Shown in pieces: positions 24,019-31,430 of a stretch of 36,116 nucleotides of DNA (position 1 is the first letter of the stretch; the number at the start of each line of letters is the position of its first letter). The notes under the pieces are model-generated. The model had not been told where the DNA came from. It saw only the letters and a list, made by a program, of their open reading frames with translations, and ran no database searches. Origin of the DNA: an uncultured Bacteroidota bacterium (GTDB taxonomy: Bacteria; Bacteroidota; Bacteroidia; Bacteroidales; VadinHA17); contig CALMJY010000080.1 in assembly GCA_937864815.1 (NCBI GenBank), positions 1 to 36,116 on the forward strand, written 5' to 3'. Position numbers and translations under genes: made by a program.

Positions 24019-25524
24019 TTAAAATTGACTGATTCGTTTATTCAGAAGCCATGGATTCATTTCTTTTCCATGCTTGTAATCTATGCTGATACTGTCATCA
24101 TTGAGGTTTTCCTCCACAAAGAGCTTGACAGCTAGCCATGCTGCCAGCATCTCCTCATATTCAGCATTGAAATAATATTTCTCAAGATCTTTCTCTATAA
24201 AAGCTGTTGTGAAGCTGCCATTCTGAAACTTGGGATGCCTTACAAGCATTCTGAAGAAGGGGAGGGTGGTTTTTGTTCCCTTTATCCAGACTTTATCAAG
24301 AGCCATTTTTGTGTTTTTAAGACAATCCTTTCTGTCCTTCCCTTTCACAATCAGCTTCGCAATCATTGAATCATAACTGGCTACAATGGATGAACCTCTC
24401 TGTACACCTGTGTCAACCCTTACACATGGGTCTGTTGGCATGCTGAGACTTTCAATTTTTCCGGGGTCGGGGGCAAAACCTGATTGAACATCCTCTGCAT
24501 TTATCCTGCATTCTATTGCCCAGCCTGTAAGCCTGATATCTTCCTGTTTGTATTTAAGTGCTTCACCGTTTGCAATGCGAATCTGCTGTTCAATAAGATC
24601 TATTCCCGTAATTACTTCTGTTACCGGATGCTCAACCTGTATTCTTGTGTTCATTTCCATGAAATAGAAATTCTTGTCGGAATCCAGAAGAAATTCTACA
24701 GTTCCTGCAGAATAATAGTTTACAGCTTTTGCGATCTGTATGGCCATACTGCCCATCTTCTTCCTAAGCTTAGCATCGAGAGCACCTGATGGAGCTTCCT
24801 CAAGGAGTTTCTGATGTTTTCTCTGAATTGAACACTCTCTTTCTCCAAGGTGAATAACATTCCCTTTTGTGTCGCCCAGGATCTGAAATTCAATATGTTT
24901 CGGATTTTCTATATACTTTTCAATGAATACAGAAGGGTCATTAAAGGATTTTTCTGCTTCCTTGCTTGCGATGGTGAACATCTTCTCCATTTCATCCTTC
25001 TTCCTGACTATCCTCATACCTCTGCCACCTCCACCTGATGCAGCCTTTATTATCACCGGATATCCGATCTTTTCAGCAATTGCCACAGCTTCTTCATCAT
25101 TGGCTATATTGCCCTGGCTTCCCATTGCCATTGGAATTCCGTTTTGCAGGGCAAGGTTACGGGCAATTGTTTTGTTACCCATTTTGTAAATAGCATCGGG
25201 AGAGGGACCTATGAAGATAATATTGTTATCAATGCATTTCTGGGCAAAATATGCATTCTCCGCAAGGAACCCGTATCCCGGATGTACCGCATTGGCACCT
25301 GTTTTCAAAGCAATAGCTATAAGTTTTTCAATGTCAAGAAAGACAGGTATTTCCGAGGTGTCTTCAGTATTATCAAAGATAATATCAGCTGATGACAGAT
25401 ACATTGCATTGGGCTCTACCGCTGTCTTCACGGCAACAGTCTCAATCTTCATCAGGCGTGCAGTTTTCATAATCCTGATGGCAATTTCACCACGGTTCGC
25501 TATTAAGATCCTTTTTATTTTCAT
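24019..25524 (-). CDS. Biotin carboxylase subunit of an acyl-CoA carboxylase
   Basis: 501 residues, ATP-grasp family. It starts with KRILIANRGEIAIRIMKTA. The biotin carboxylase N domain is followed by the ATP-binding loop KAASGGGGRGMRIV (about 160-173), the KHIEFQILGD segment, ERECSIQRKHQKLLEEAPS, and the catalytic MEMNTRIQVEHPVTE (about 290-304); the C domain runs to about 450. A tail of about 50 residues is longer than E. coli AccC (449 aa), as in acyl-CoA carboxylase alpha chains. It carboxylates biotin on the carrier encoded 13 bp downstream. The 116-bp spacer to the carboxyltransferase gene carries a palindrome and a CCTTCCG array. Confidence 0.94.
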   Translation of the reverse strand: MKIKRILIANRGEIAIRIMKTARLMKIETVAVKTAVEPNAMYLSSADIIFDNTEDTSEIPVFLDIEKLIAIALKTGANAVHPGYGFLAENAYFAQKCIDNNIIFIGPSPDAIYKMGNKTIARNLALQNGIPMAMGSQGNIANDEEAVAIAEKIGYPVIIKAASGGGGRGMRIVRKKDEMEKMFTIASKEAEKSFNDPSVFIEKYIENPKHIEFQILGDTKGNVIHLGERECSIQRKHQKLLEEAPSGALDAKLRKKMGSMAIQIAKAVNYYSAGTVEFLLDSDKNFYFMEMNTRIQVEHPVTEVITGIDLIEQQIRIANGEALKYKQEDIRLTGWAIECRINAEDVQSGFAPDPGKIESLSMPTDPCVRVDTGVQRGSSIVASYDSMIAKLIVKGKDRKDCLKNTKMALDKVWIKGTKTTLPFFRMLVRHPKFQNGSFTTAFIEKDLEKYYFNAEYEEMLAAWLAVKLFVEENLNDDSISIDYKHGKEMNPWLLNKRISQF

Positions 25525-25562
25525 GTTATTATATTTTCTACCTTGATTAACCCAACCCTGAC

Positions 25563-25576
25563 CCCTCCCAGGAGGG
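25563..25576. repeat. GGAGGG palindrome in the carboxylase operon spacer
   Basis: CCCTCC (25563-25568) and GGAGGG (25571-25576) form a tight inverted repeat with a 2-nt centre. Similar CCCTCC...GGAGGG palindromes are common repeats in Bacteroidota spacers. It lies between the carboxyltransferase stop and the biotin carboxylase start, and could process or stabilise the mRNA. Confidence 0.5.
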
Positions 25577-25610
25577 TAACAATCTAATTGCCTTATTTAT
25601 TGGTCTTACT

Positions 25611-25643
25611 CCTTCCGCCTTCCACCTTCCGCCTTCCGCCTTA
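25611..25643. repeat. CCTTCCG heptamer tandem array
   Basis: Four units plus a partial one: CCTTCCG, CCTTCCA, CCTTCCG, CCTTCCG, CCTTA. The last unit contains the stop codon of the carboxyltransferase gene (25641-25643). The 7-bp period with one variable base matches the other arrays in the window, though the unit sequence differs. Confidence 0.8.
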
Positions 25644-27197
25644 CAATGGCATATTACCATGCTTTCGGGCAGGCACTTTCACCCATTTATTGCTGAGTGC
25701 ATCAAGAGCTGAGATGATCTTCTGCCTGGTAAGTGCAGGATCAATTACCTCATCAATATAGCCGCTTTCATCTGCTATGAATGGATTTGCGATCCTGTCC
25801 CTGTATTTTTTAACAAGTTCTTTTTTAAGTTCGACAGGATTTTTGGATTCTGCAAGCTCTTTCCTGTAAAGAATAGCAACTGCACCATCAGGACCCATAA
25901 CCGCAATCTCAGCTGATGGCCATGCATAGTTAAAGTCTCCGCCAAGGAATTTGCTGTTCATCACTATAAATGCACCTCCATATGCTTTACGAAGGATTAT
26001 TGTTATTTTAGGAACAGTAGCCTCGCTGTATGCAAAGAGAAGTTTGGCTCCATGCCTGATTATACCGGCATGTTCCTGATCAACTCCGGGAAGAAATCCT
26101 GGTACATCCTCAAATGTTATAATAGGAATATTGAATGCATCACAGAACCTGATGAACCTTGCACCCTTGACTGATGAGTCTATGTCAAGCACACCGGCAA
26201 GAACCTTCGGCTGATTTGCAACAATTCCGATAGACCTTCCCCGTAAGCGGGCAAAACCTGTGACCAGACTTGCTCCGAATAGTTCTGCAGTTTCAAAGAA
26301 TGTATTCCTGTCAACTACCTGGTTGATTATGTCCCTTACATCATATGCCTTATTGGGATCATCAGGAACTATATCCCTCAGTCTTTCGTTAAAATTTGGA
26401 ATTGCTCCGTCATCACTGACTGATGGAGGATTTTCAACATTGTTTGAAGGAAGATATGAAAGGAATTTCTTCAGAGCAAGAATTGTATTTTCCTCATCAT
26501 CATAAATCATCTGTGCAACTCCGCTTTTTCGGGCATGAACTTCAGCACCTCCGAGACCCTCTGAAGTGACGTCTTCATTAAGTACCTCCTTAACCACATT
26601 GGGGCCGGTTACGAACATATAGCTGGTATGGCTTACCATGAATACAAAGTCAGTCAATGCAGGTGAATATACAGCTCCGCCGGCACATGGACCCATGATA
26701 ACTGAAATCTGTGGTATTATTCCTGATGACTGAATGATATTATGAAAAATTGAAGCATAACCACTAAGGCTGGCAACCCCCTCCTGGATTCTGGCACCAC
26801 CAGAGTCGAGCATACCTATTATCGGGGCACCCATCTTGAGAGCCATCTCCTGAACCTTTGTGATTTTTCTTGAATGCACAAGCCCGAGTGAACCACCCAT
26901 AATTGTAAAATCCTGGGCATATGCGAATACAAGCCTGCCATTTACCTTGCCATGTCCCACAATAACACCATCTCCGTACTTTCTGTCAATTTTCCCGAAT
27001 TCAACCGGAGTACTGGCCGGAGTAACAAATGCATCTATTTCTTCAAATGTACCCTTGTCGAACAACAGACCGATTCTTTCCCATGCAGTCAGTTTGCCTT
27101 TTACATGCTGTTTCGATGCCTGTTCTGGACTATACTGTTTTTTAAGGGCTTCCTGTCTTTCGACAAACGATTTATAACTCTTACCGGATAGATCCAT
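25641..27197 (-). CDS. pccB: Acyl-CoA carboxylase carboxyltransferase subunit (propionyl-CoA carboxylase beta type)
   Basis: 518 residues from the ATG at 27197 (MDLSGKSYKSFVERQ). The frame continues to a TTG at 27221, but that codon is inside the -7 promoter box, so it cannot be the start. Crotonase-fold N domain: KITKVQEMALKMGAPIIG, DSGGARIQEGVASL and GPCAGGAVYSPALTDF. C domain: DVPGFLPGVDQEHAGIIRHGAKLLFAYSEAT and KAYGGAFIVMNSK. It transfers CO2 from carboxybiotin to an acyl-CoA, probably propionyl-CoA to methylmalonyl-CoA. Acetyl-CoA, or reverse flow as a methylmalonyl-CoA decarboxylase alpha subunit, is possible, though a biotin carboxylase next door argues for ATP-driven carboxylation. 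First gene of the operon. Confidence 0.92.
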   Translation of the reverse strand: MDLSGKSYKSFVERQEALKKQYSPEQASKQHVKGKLTAWERIGLLFDKGTFEEIDAFVTPASTPVEFGKIDRKYGDGVIVGHGKVNGRLVFAYAQDFTIMGGSLGLVHSRKITKVQEMALKMGAPIIGMLDSGGARIQEGVASLSGYASIFHNIIQSSGIIPQISVIMGPCAGGAVYSPALTDFVFMVSHTSYMFVTGPNVVKEVLNEDVTSEGLGGAEVHARKSGVAQMIYDDEENTILALKKFLSYLPSNNVENPPSVSDDGAIPNFNERLRDIVPDDPNKAYDVRDIINQVVDRNTFFETAELFGASLVTGFARLRGRSIGIVANQPKVLAGVLDIDSSVKGARFIRFCDAFNIPIITFEDVPGFLPGVDQEHAGIIRHGAKLLFAYSEATVPKITIILRKAYGGAFIVMNSKFLGGDFNYAWPSAEIAVMGPDGAVAILYRKELAESKNPVELKKELVKKYRDRIANPFIADESGYIDEVIDPALTRQKIISALDALSNKWVKVPARKHGNMPL

Positions 27198-27218
27198 AAA
27201 TTGATTATTTAGAGCGGT

Positions 27219-27249
27219 CAAAAATAGTCAATATCACCGTAATTCCAAA
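27219..27249 (-). promoter_or_regulatory. Canonical promoter of the carboxylase operon
   Basis: On the minus strand TTTG (27246-27249), 19 bp, and TATTTTTG (27219-27226) match the Bacteroidota consensus in full. Transcription should begin near 27212, giving a leader of about 15 nt before the ATG at 27197. Confidence 0.7.
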
Positions 27250-27364
27250 ACCGGTAATCGACCATGTTTTGACTGGTTGATTTAAAGTAAAGATAAACAG
27301 ATAATTGGAAGTAATATTAATTCGACCGGCGATTTTGGGTATCACCATTAGTGCATAATCTGAT

Positions 27365-27982
27365 CTACTTTCCAGGCTTGAACAGACCGGCTTCATTCGA
27401 TCCCAGCATTCCGGCCTTAAGGCTAATATCGCTTGCCTTGTATAATCCTTTTATCATAGTGTCGTTGACAACAGGGTAATGGCGCAGGGAATCCAGCTTG
27501 TCACCGATAAACTCAAGGTCTTCATCAGTTGTAGTCCAGTTCCTGGATCTGAAAATTGACAGGTCAAGGGGTCTCGAGTAGGAGCGGAGTGATTTTTCAC
27601 CATTGAGGTTGAAATAAAAATCGAAGTATGACATAACAAGTTCCCTTATTGATCTGTAAACCGGTTCCCTGTACCTGAGAGTAGTAAAGTTTGATTTTGC
27701 AACTGATCCCCAATGACCATTTTTCTGAAATACAGCAATAACGTGATCGTCATCATTCCATGCCCTCATATCTACAAGCATTGGTTTATAACCAATGAAT
27801 TCGAGACAGGCTGCTGAAAAGAGAGCGCCTTCAAAGCAGTGGGCGGATAGTTTCCTGATTACCCATCTGGGAGAACGGCATTCAGGATTTGGATTATAGT
27901 CTATTGAATCAAGAAAACCCTGAATCCTGTCAGGGTCAGATAGTGTTTTAAGAAATTTGATCTCGTCTTTTGTCCAATTCAT
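27365..27982 (-). CDS. Transglutaminase-like (papain-fold) protein, unknown substrate
   Basis: 205 residues, no signal peptide. The segment HCFEGALFSAACLEFIGYKP (48-67) supplies a candidate nucleophile Cys49 at the start of a helix, and DDDHVIAVFQKNGHWGSVAKSNF (77-99) supplies His80 on a strand followed by a tryptophan and Lys; this is the Cys-His order of transglutaminase/NlpC-like folds. A third acidic or Asn residue is not certain. Substrate and role are unknown; it may hydrolyse an amide in the cytoplasm. It follows the sugar kinase gene by 82 bp on the same strand, across a heptamer repeat region. A 143-bp spacer with the carboxylase promoter follows. Confidence 0.7.
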   Translation of the reverse strand: MNWTKDEIKFLKTLSDPDRIQGFLDSIDYNPNPECRSPRWVIRKLSAHCFEGALFSAACLEFIGYKPMLVDMRAWNDDDHVIAVFQKNGHWGSVAKSNFTTLRYREPVYRSIRELVMSYFDFYFNLNGEKSLRSYSRPLDLSIFRSRNWTTTDEDLEFIGDKLDSLRHYPVVNDTMIKGLYKASDISLKAGMLGSNEAGLFKPGK

Positions 27983-27983
27983 T

Positions 27984-28057
27984 AGCCTTGTTGCTTGTTG
28001 CTTGTTGCTGGTTACTGGTTACTGGCTGAACCCAGTACCCAGCACCCAGAACCCAGA
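27984..28057. repeat. Double heptamer array (TTGCTTG/TTACTGG and ACCCAGN)
   Basis: 27984-28025 is six 7-bp units grading from AGCCTTG and TTGCTTG (twice) through TTGCTGG to TTACTGG (twice). 28030-28057 is four units ACCCAGT, ACCCAGC, ACCCAGA, ACCCAGA. The TTACTGG units and the CCCAGTA phase of the second array are near-complementary, so the two halves can pair as in the array at 5282-5355. It lies between the sugar kinase stop and the transglutaminase-like start. Confidence 0.8.
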
Positions 28058-28064
28058 ATCTTCT

Positions 28065-29159
28065 TTACACCAGCTTTCTAATTATCCGCTTCATATCCTC
28101 ATATTGCCTCTCCATACTCATTACGAGCTTAAGCTGTGCCCTGGTTCTTTGCAGATTATGGAATTTATGATGGATTTTGAAGTAATTATCACCATCGATA
28201 TAGTCGGTAAGAAAGCGAACGCCAATAGTGTAGGTAATAAGTTTTGGTGCGAAGGCAAGGTATTCCTTCTCTGTTTCGTTAAGTGTTTCTCCGGTCTCGG
28301 AAAGATAACCTCTTGCATAAGCCTCGAAGAGGTCTATGTTCATTTCTATTTTCGACAGGTTTTTTTCATCTTCTGCTGCCGTATTTGTCACAGTTCTGAT
28401 TGCATCGCCGAAATCATAATGTACATATCCGGGCATCACGGTATCGAGATCAATGACACAGAGAGCCTTGTCATTTTCATCAAGCAGAATATTGTTGAAT
28501 TTGGTATCATTATGTGTTATCCTGGAGGGTATTTTGCCTGCCCTTCCAAGTTTAAGTATCGTTTTCATCTCTTCGCCTCTGCTGAGATATTCTTTTATTT
28601 CATCAGTCAGCTCAGCAACCCGTCCTGCAGGATTTTCAGCTATTTTTTGATTCAGTATGGCAAGACGGTTTTCAATGTCATGGAATTTTGGAATAGTTTC
28701 ATGAAGCGGCCCTCCCGGCATGTCAGCCAGCATAGCCTGAAATCGTCCTATTGCCTTGCCTCCTTCGAAGGCTTTGTCTGTATTGTCGACTATGTTATAC
28801 GAACGGTGATTTGAAATGAAAATATACATCCTCCAGTAATTGCCATGCTTATCCTGGATCCAGCTTTTACCTTCCTTTGCGGGAATAAGGGTAAGACATT
28901 CCCTTTTGATATTGGACCCGGGTATACGGGAAAGTTTCTGGTTCAGATGAATAGTTACCCTTTCAATATTGTTCTGTAATTCAGGTATATTCTTGAATAT
29001 CTTATTGTTAAGGCGCTGAAGGATATAATCATCCTTGTCAGCTTCACTCGTCTGTACACGGAATGTATCGTGAATATGACCGCTTCCGTAAGGTTCGCCG
29101 CTTAAGAAAGTACCTTCAGGAGTAAATAGTCCGAATATTTCTTTCAGGTCATGGTTCAT
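28065..29159 (-). CDS. Aminoglycoside-phosphotransferase-fold sugar kinase (N-acetylhexosamine 1-kinase-like)
   Basis: 364 residues, APH/choline-kinase fold. The catalytic loop is ITHNDTKFNNILLDE with H216, D218 and N223 (Brenner motif), and the metal-binding Asp is D237 in CVIDLDTVMPG. An N-terminal GSGHIHDTFRV (26-36) is the nucleotide loop. The overall layout, with YVHYDFGDAIRT after the DLDTV motif, matches NahK-type N-acetylhexosamine 1-kinases, which make GlcNAc/GalNAc-1-phosphate. The start overlaps the stop of a sugar MFS permease by 4 bp, so uptake and phosphorylation are coupled. Other sugar or small-alcohol kinases of this fold cannot be excluded. Confidence 0.82.
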   Translation of the reverse strand: MNHDLKEIFGLFTPEGTFLSGEPYGSGHIHDTFRVQTSEADKDDYILQRLNNKIFKNIPELQNNIERVTIHLNQKLSRIPGSNIKRECLTLIPAKEGKSWIQDKHGNYWRMYIFISNHRSYNIVDNTDKAFEGGKAIGRFQAMLADMPGGPLHETIPKFHDIENRLAILNQKIAENPAGRVAELTDEIKEYLSRGEEMKTILKLGRAGKIPSRITHNDTKFNNILLDENDKALCVIDLDTVMPGYVHYDFGDAIRTVTNTAAEDEKNLSKIEMNIDLFEAYARGYLSETGETLNETEKEYLAFAPKLITYTIGVRFLTDYIDGDNYFKIHHKFHNLQRTRAQLKLVMSMERQYEDMKRIIRKLV

Positions 29160-30499
29160 TTTCTGCCCGCATTATGACCAATAAAGGCGTAATAAGCAAT
29201 TATCAGATATGATGGAACGCAAATCCAATATGCTGTCTGAGTTGAAAAATTATCGGCAAGTTTGCCATAAACAAGCGGTAGCAGCGCTCCTCCTGCTATT
29301 GCCATAATCAGAAGGGCAGATGCTGTTTTTGTGAATCTGCCAAGACCTTCCAGTGTCAGCGGCCACATTGCCGGCCACACAAGCGCATTTGCCAGTCCCA
29401 GCAGAGCAATAAACAATACTGTCAGGGGAAGTTCCATGGATATTGGACGTAAGGTCATTATGTCTATAAATGGCATTGAAAATTTCAATCCGGCAGGAGT
29501 GAATATTGCACCCAGTGAAAATATTACCCCCAGAATAGCAGATGATTTTAAAGCAGTAACCTGGGAAAATACTCTTGGTATGAAAGCTATACCGCAGATG
29601 TACCCAAGAATCATTCCAAACAACGTCAGGGATGTAAAGTATTTTGCTGATTCCATAGAGATACCTATTGACTGGCCATACCTGATTATGCTGTCCCCCG
29701 CTATTACCTCAACTCCAACATAGAAGAAGAGAGCTATCATTCCGAGAATCAGGTGAGGAAACTGCCATACGCTTGTTTTCTGTGAATTGGCATCCCCGAC
29801 ATGCGGTTCTTCCTTATCTGTATCTACTTCAGGAAGATGTGCCAGCCTGAGAAGCAATCCCAGGAGAACAAGTACTATGGTCATAACTATATAAGGCATT
29901 ATAACCCTGCTTGCCAGTTCATCAAGGATTCCTGCTCTTGCAACTGAATCAGTAACCTCGGAAAGTTTTGCCTCCAGTTCTGCTGAATCCCTGAGAATAA
30001 AATGGGAAAGAATGATAGGTGCTATAGCTCCTGCAAACTTATTGGCAATACCCATTATGCTTATACGTTTTGCTGCACTTTCAGGAGGTCCCAGGATGGT
30101 AATATAAGGATTGGATGCTGTCTGGAGAAGGGCCATACCAGTTCCTTCAACAAAAAGGCCGAGCAGAAACAGGCTGAAGGTTCTTGACATTGCAGCAGGG
30201 ATAAAAATAAGTGCTCCTGCAGCCATGATCCACAGACCTATAGACATACCATTCTTAAAACCACTTTTCTTCAGCAGGTAAGCAGAGGGAAGAGCCATTA
30301 CCAGGTATGAGATATAGAATGCAAATGTTACAAAATATGCTTCAAAATCTGATAATTCACAGGCGGTTCTCAGGAATGGGATAAGAATTCCGTTCAGCCA
30401 TGTGACAAATCCGAAAAGGAAGAAGAAAACACCAATTACGGTAATGGCAAAAATATAGTCCTTTTTGCTAATTGCACCTGAAGTACTTGTGGTAGTCAT
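29156..30499 (-). CDS. Sugar MFS permease of the FucP/NagP type
   Basis: 447 residues, 12 helices, in the fucose/glucose/galactose:proton symporter group. TM1 FFFLFGFVTWLNGILIPFLRTACEL (about 20-44) is the family hallmark, followed by FYISYLVMALPSAYLLKKSGFKNGM and GTGMALLQTASNPYITILGPPESAAKRISIMGIANKFAGAIAP. A charged central loop (about 225-245) separates the halves. Pairing with a NahK-like kinase in one operon suggests N-acetylhexosamine uptake. It has the clearest promoter of the region (30540-30570) about 40 bp upstream. Confidence 0.9.
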   Translation of the reverse strand: MTTTSTSGAISKKDYIFAITVIGVFFFLFGFVTWLNGILIPFLRTACELSDFEAYFVTFAFYISYLVMALPSAYLLKKSGFKNGMSIGLWIMAAGALIFIPAAMSRTFSLFLLGLFVEGTGMALLQTASNPYITILGPPESAAKRISIMGIANKFAGAIAPIILSHFILRDSAELEAKLSEVTDSVARAGILDELASRVIMPYIVMTIVLVLLGLLLRLAHLPEVDTDKEEPHVGDANSQKTSVWQFPHLILGMIALFFYVGVEVIAGDSIIRYGQSIGISMESAKYFTSLTLFGMILGYICGIAFIPRVFSQVTALKSSAILGVIFSLGAIFTPAGLKFSMPFIDIMTLRPISMELPLTVLFIALLGLANALVWPAMWPLTLEGLGRFTKTASALLIMAIAGGALLPLVYGKLADNFSTQTAYWICVPSYLIIAYYAFIGHNAGRK

Positions 30500-30539
30500 A
30501 TTATATGTGTTAATATAGGTTAGGTAAATTTGAAGATTC

Positions 30540-30570
30540 CAAAACTAATCTTTTTCTGCGACCGGACAAA
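30540..30570 (-). promoter_or_regulatory. Canonical promoter of the sugar permease-kinase operon
   Basis: On the minus strand TTTG (30567-30570), a 19-bp spacer and TAGTTTTG (30540-30547) match the Bacteroidota -33/-7 consensus. The start of transcription is expected near 30533, about 34 nt before the ATG at 30499. Confidence 0.7.
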
Positions 30571-30604
30571 GGATTCTGTAAAATTGTTGCATATATGCCG
30601 GGTG

Positions 30605-30639
30605 GGTAATAGGTAATCAGTAATCGGTAATCAGTAAGG
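30605..30639. repeat. GGTAATC heptamer array
   Basis: Five units, GGTAATA, GGTAATC, AGTAATC, GGTAATC, AGTAAGG, in exact 7-bp phase. They use the same unit as the left arm of the array at 5282-5316, 25 kb away. It sits between the isomerase 3' end and the promoter of the sugar permease. No complementary second arm is present here. Confidence 0.8.
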
Positions 30640-30684
30640 TTACAACAACGAGCAAGCAGGAACTCAAGGCTAATAACTCACACC

Positions 30685-31302
30685 TCATTTATTTTCTCCG
30701 GAAATCTCCCTCGATTTTGTGCCAAGATAACCACCATGATGACGTTTAGCATAATCAGCCGCAGTGAATCCGATCTTTTCCATCAGAAGAACTACCAGGG
30801 CATCTCCGATAACAGTCATAACGGTTGTGGAGGTTGTGGGTGTAAGTCCGAGAGGGCAGACTTCTTTTGGATTACCTGTATGTATTTGACATGCTGCTTT
30901 TTCCGAAAGGGGAGTTGATTCATTTCCGGTAATGAGTATAACCGGAATGTCAGGGTATAGATTATCTTTCAGGTTTAATAATTCGATTATTTCCCTGGTT
31001 TTTCCTGAGTTGGAGATAACAAGTAAAACATCATTCTGCTGAAGGATTCCAAGATCACCATGCTGTGCTTCGCTTGGATGCAGATATGTCGCAGGAGTGC
31101 CAGTAGAGCTGAATGTTGTCGCGATGTCATGTGCAATCTGGCCGGCTTTACCCATACCACTTGTTACAACTTTGCCGTTTCTTTTGTGAACATGTTCGAA
31201 TATTATACCAACAGCCTTTTCAAAACTATCCGAAACAGGAATATTATTTATTGCAGCAGCTTCATTATTAAATATTTCTTTGATTCTCTCTTTCATAATC
31301 AT
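30685..31302 (-). CDS. SIS-domain sugar-phosphate isomerase, KdsD/KpsF-like without CBS domains
   Basis: The frame opens at 31422, but the first 40 residues are not family-like, and a TACCTTTG box at 31321-31328 would lie inside them. I use the ATG at 31302 (205 aa); 31296 is also possible. Motifs: VTSGMGKAGQIAHDIATTFSSTGTPATYLHPSEAQHGDLGIL and VISNSGKTREIIELL, the KpsF/GutQ/KdsD signatures with the active-site His. The C terminus FTAADYAKRHHGG is also KdsD-like. Arabinose-5-phosphate isomerases of Proteobacteria carry two CBS domains (about 320 aa); this one has none, a short form known in Bacteroides. The likely product is D-arabinose 5-phosphate for Kdo synthesis. Confidence 0.85.
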   Translation of the reverse strand: MIMKERIKEIFNNEAAAINNIPVSDSFEKAVGIIFEHVHKRNGKVVTSGMGKAGQIAHDIATTFSSTGTPATYLHPSEAQHGDLGILQQNDVLLVISNSGKTREIIELLNLKDNLYPDIPVILITGNESTPLSEKAACQIHTGNPKEVCPLGLTPTTSTTVMTVIGDALVVLLMEKIGFTAADYAKRHHGGYLGTKSREISGENK

Positions 31303-31320
31303 CTCATAAATAAACTTTTC

Positions 31321-31328
31321 CAAAGGTA
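31321..31328 (-). promoter_or_regulatory. -7 box TACCTTTG before the isomerase gene
   Basis: Fits TAnnTTTG. The implied transcript start near 31314 precedes the ATGs at 31302 and 31296 and excludes the longer start at 31422. A TTG at 19 bp is missing. Confidence 0.4.
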
Positions 31329-31395
31329 TCAAAAAAAACTTTCCGAAAAGTTGCACTTTTATTTTTAAGGAGACACCTTGATATCTTTTTAAAGT

Positions 31396-31403
31396 TAAAT
31401 TTG
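31396..31403 (+). promoter_or_regulatory. -7 box TAAATTTG before the MFS gene
   Basis: Fits TAnnTTTG, with the nearest TTG (31378-31380) only 15 bp upstream. The implied start near 31410 supports translation from the ATG at 31431 rather than from the TTG at 31401, which lies in the box. Confidence 0.4.
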
Positions 31404-31430
31404 TTACTTTCAATTCAACCAAATTTTAAA

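Noticed and set aside
27198-27221. Longer carboxyltransferase start at TTG 27221
   Set aside because: The TTG is the last part of the -7 promoter box (27219-27226), so it would precede the transcription start; ATG 27197 fits.
27957-28814. Plus-strand open frame of 285 codons opposite the sugar kinase gene
   Set aside because: It runs antisense through the kinase, which has all catalytic motifs; the translated product has no recognisable domain and many Cys/Phe runs typical of antisense frames, and its start lies in the repeat array.
31303-31422. 40-residue N-terminal extension of the isomerase
   Set aside because: Contains a TAnnTTTG promoter box, is unlike the family's N terminus, and would overlap the divergent MFS gene's promoter.
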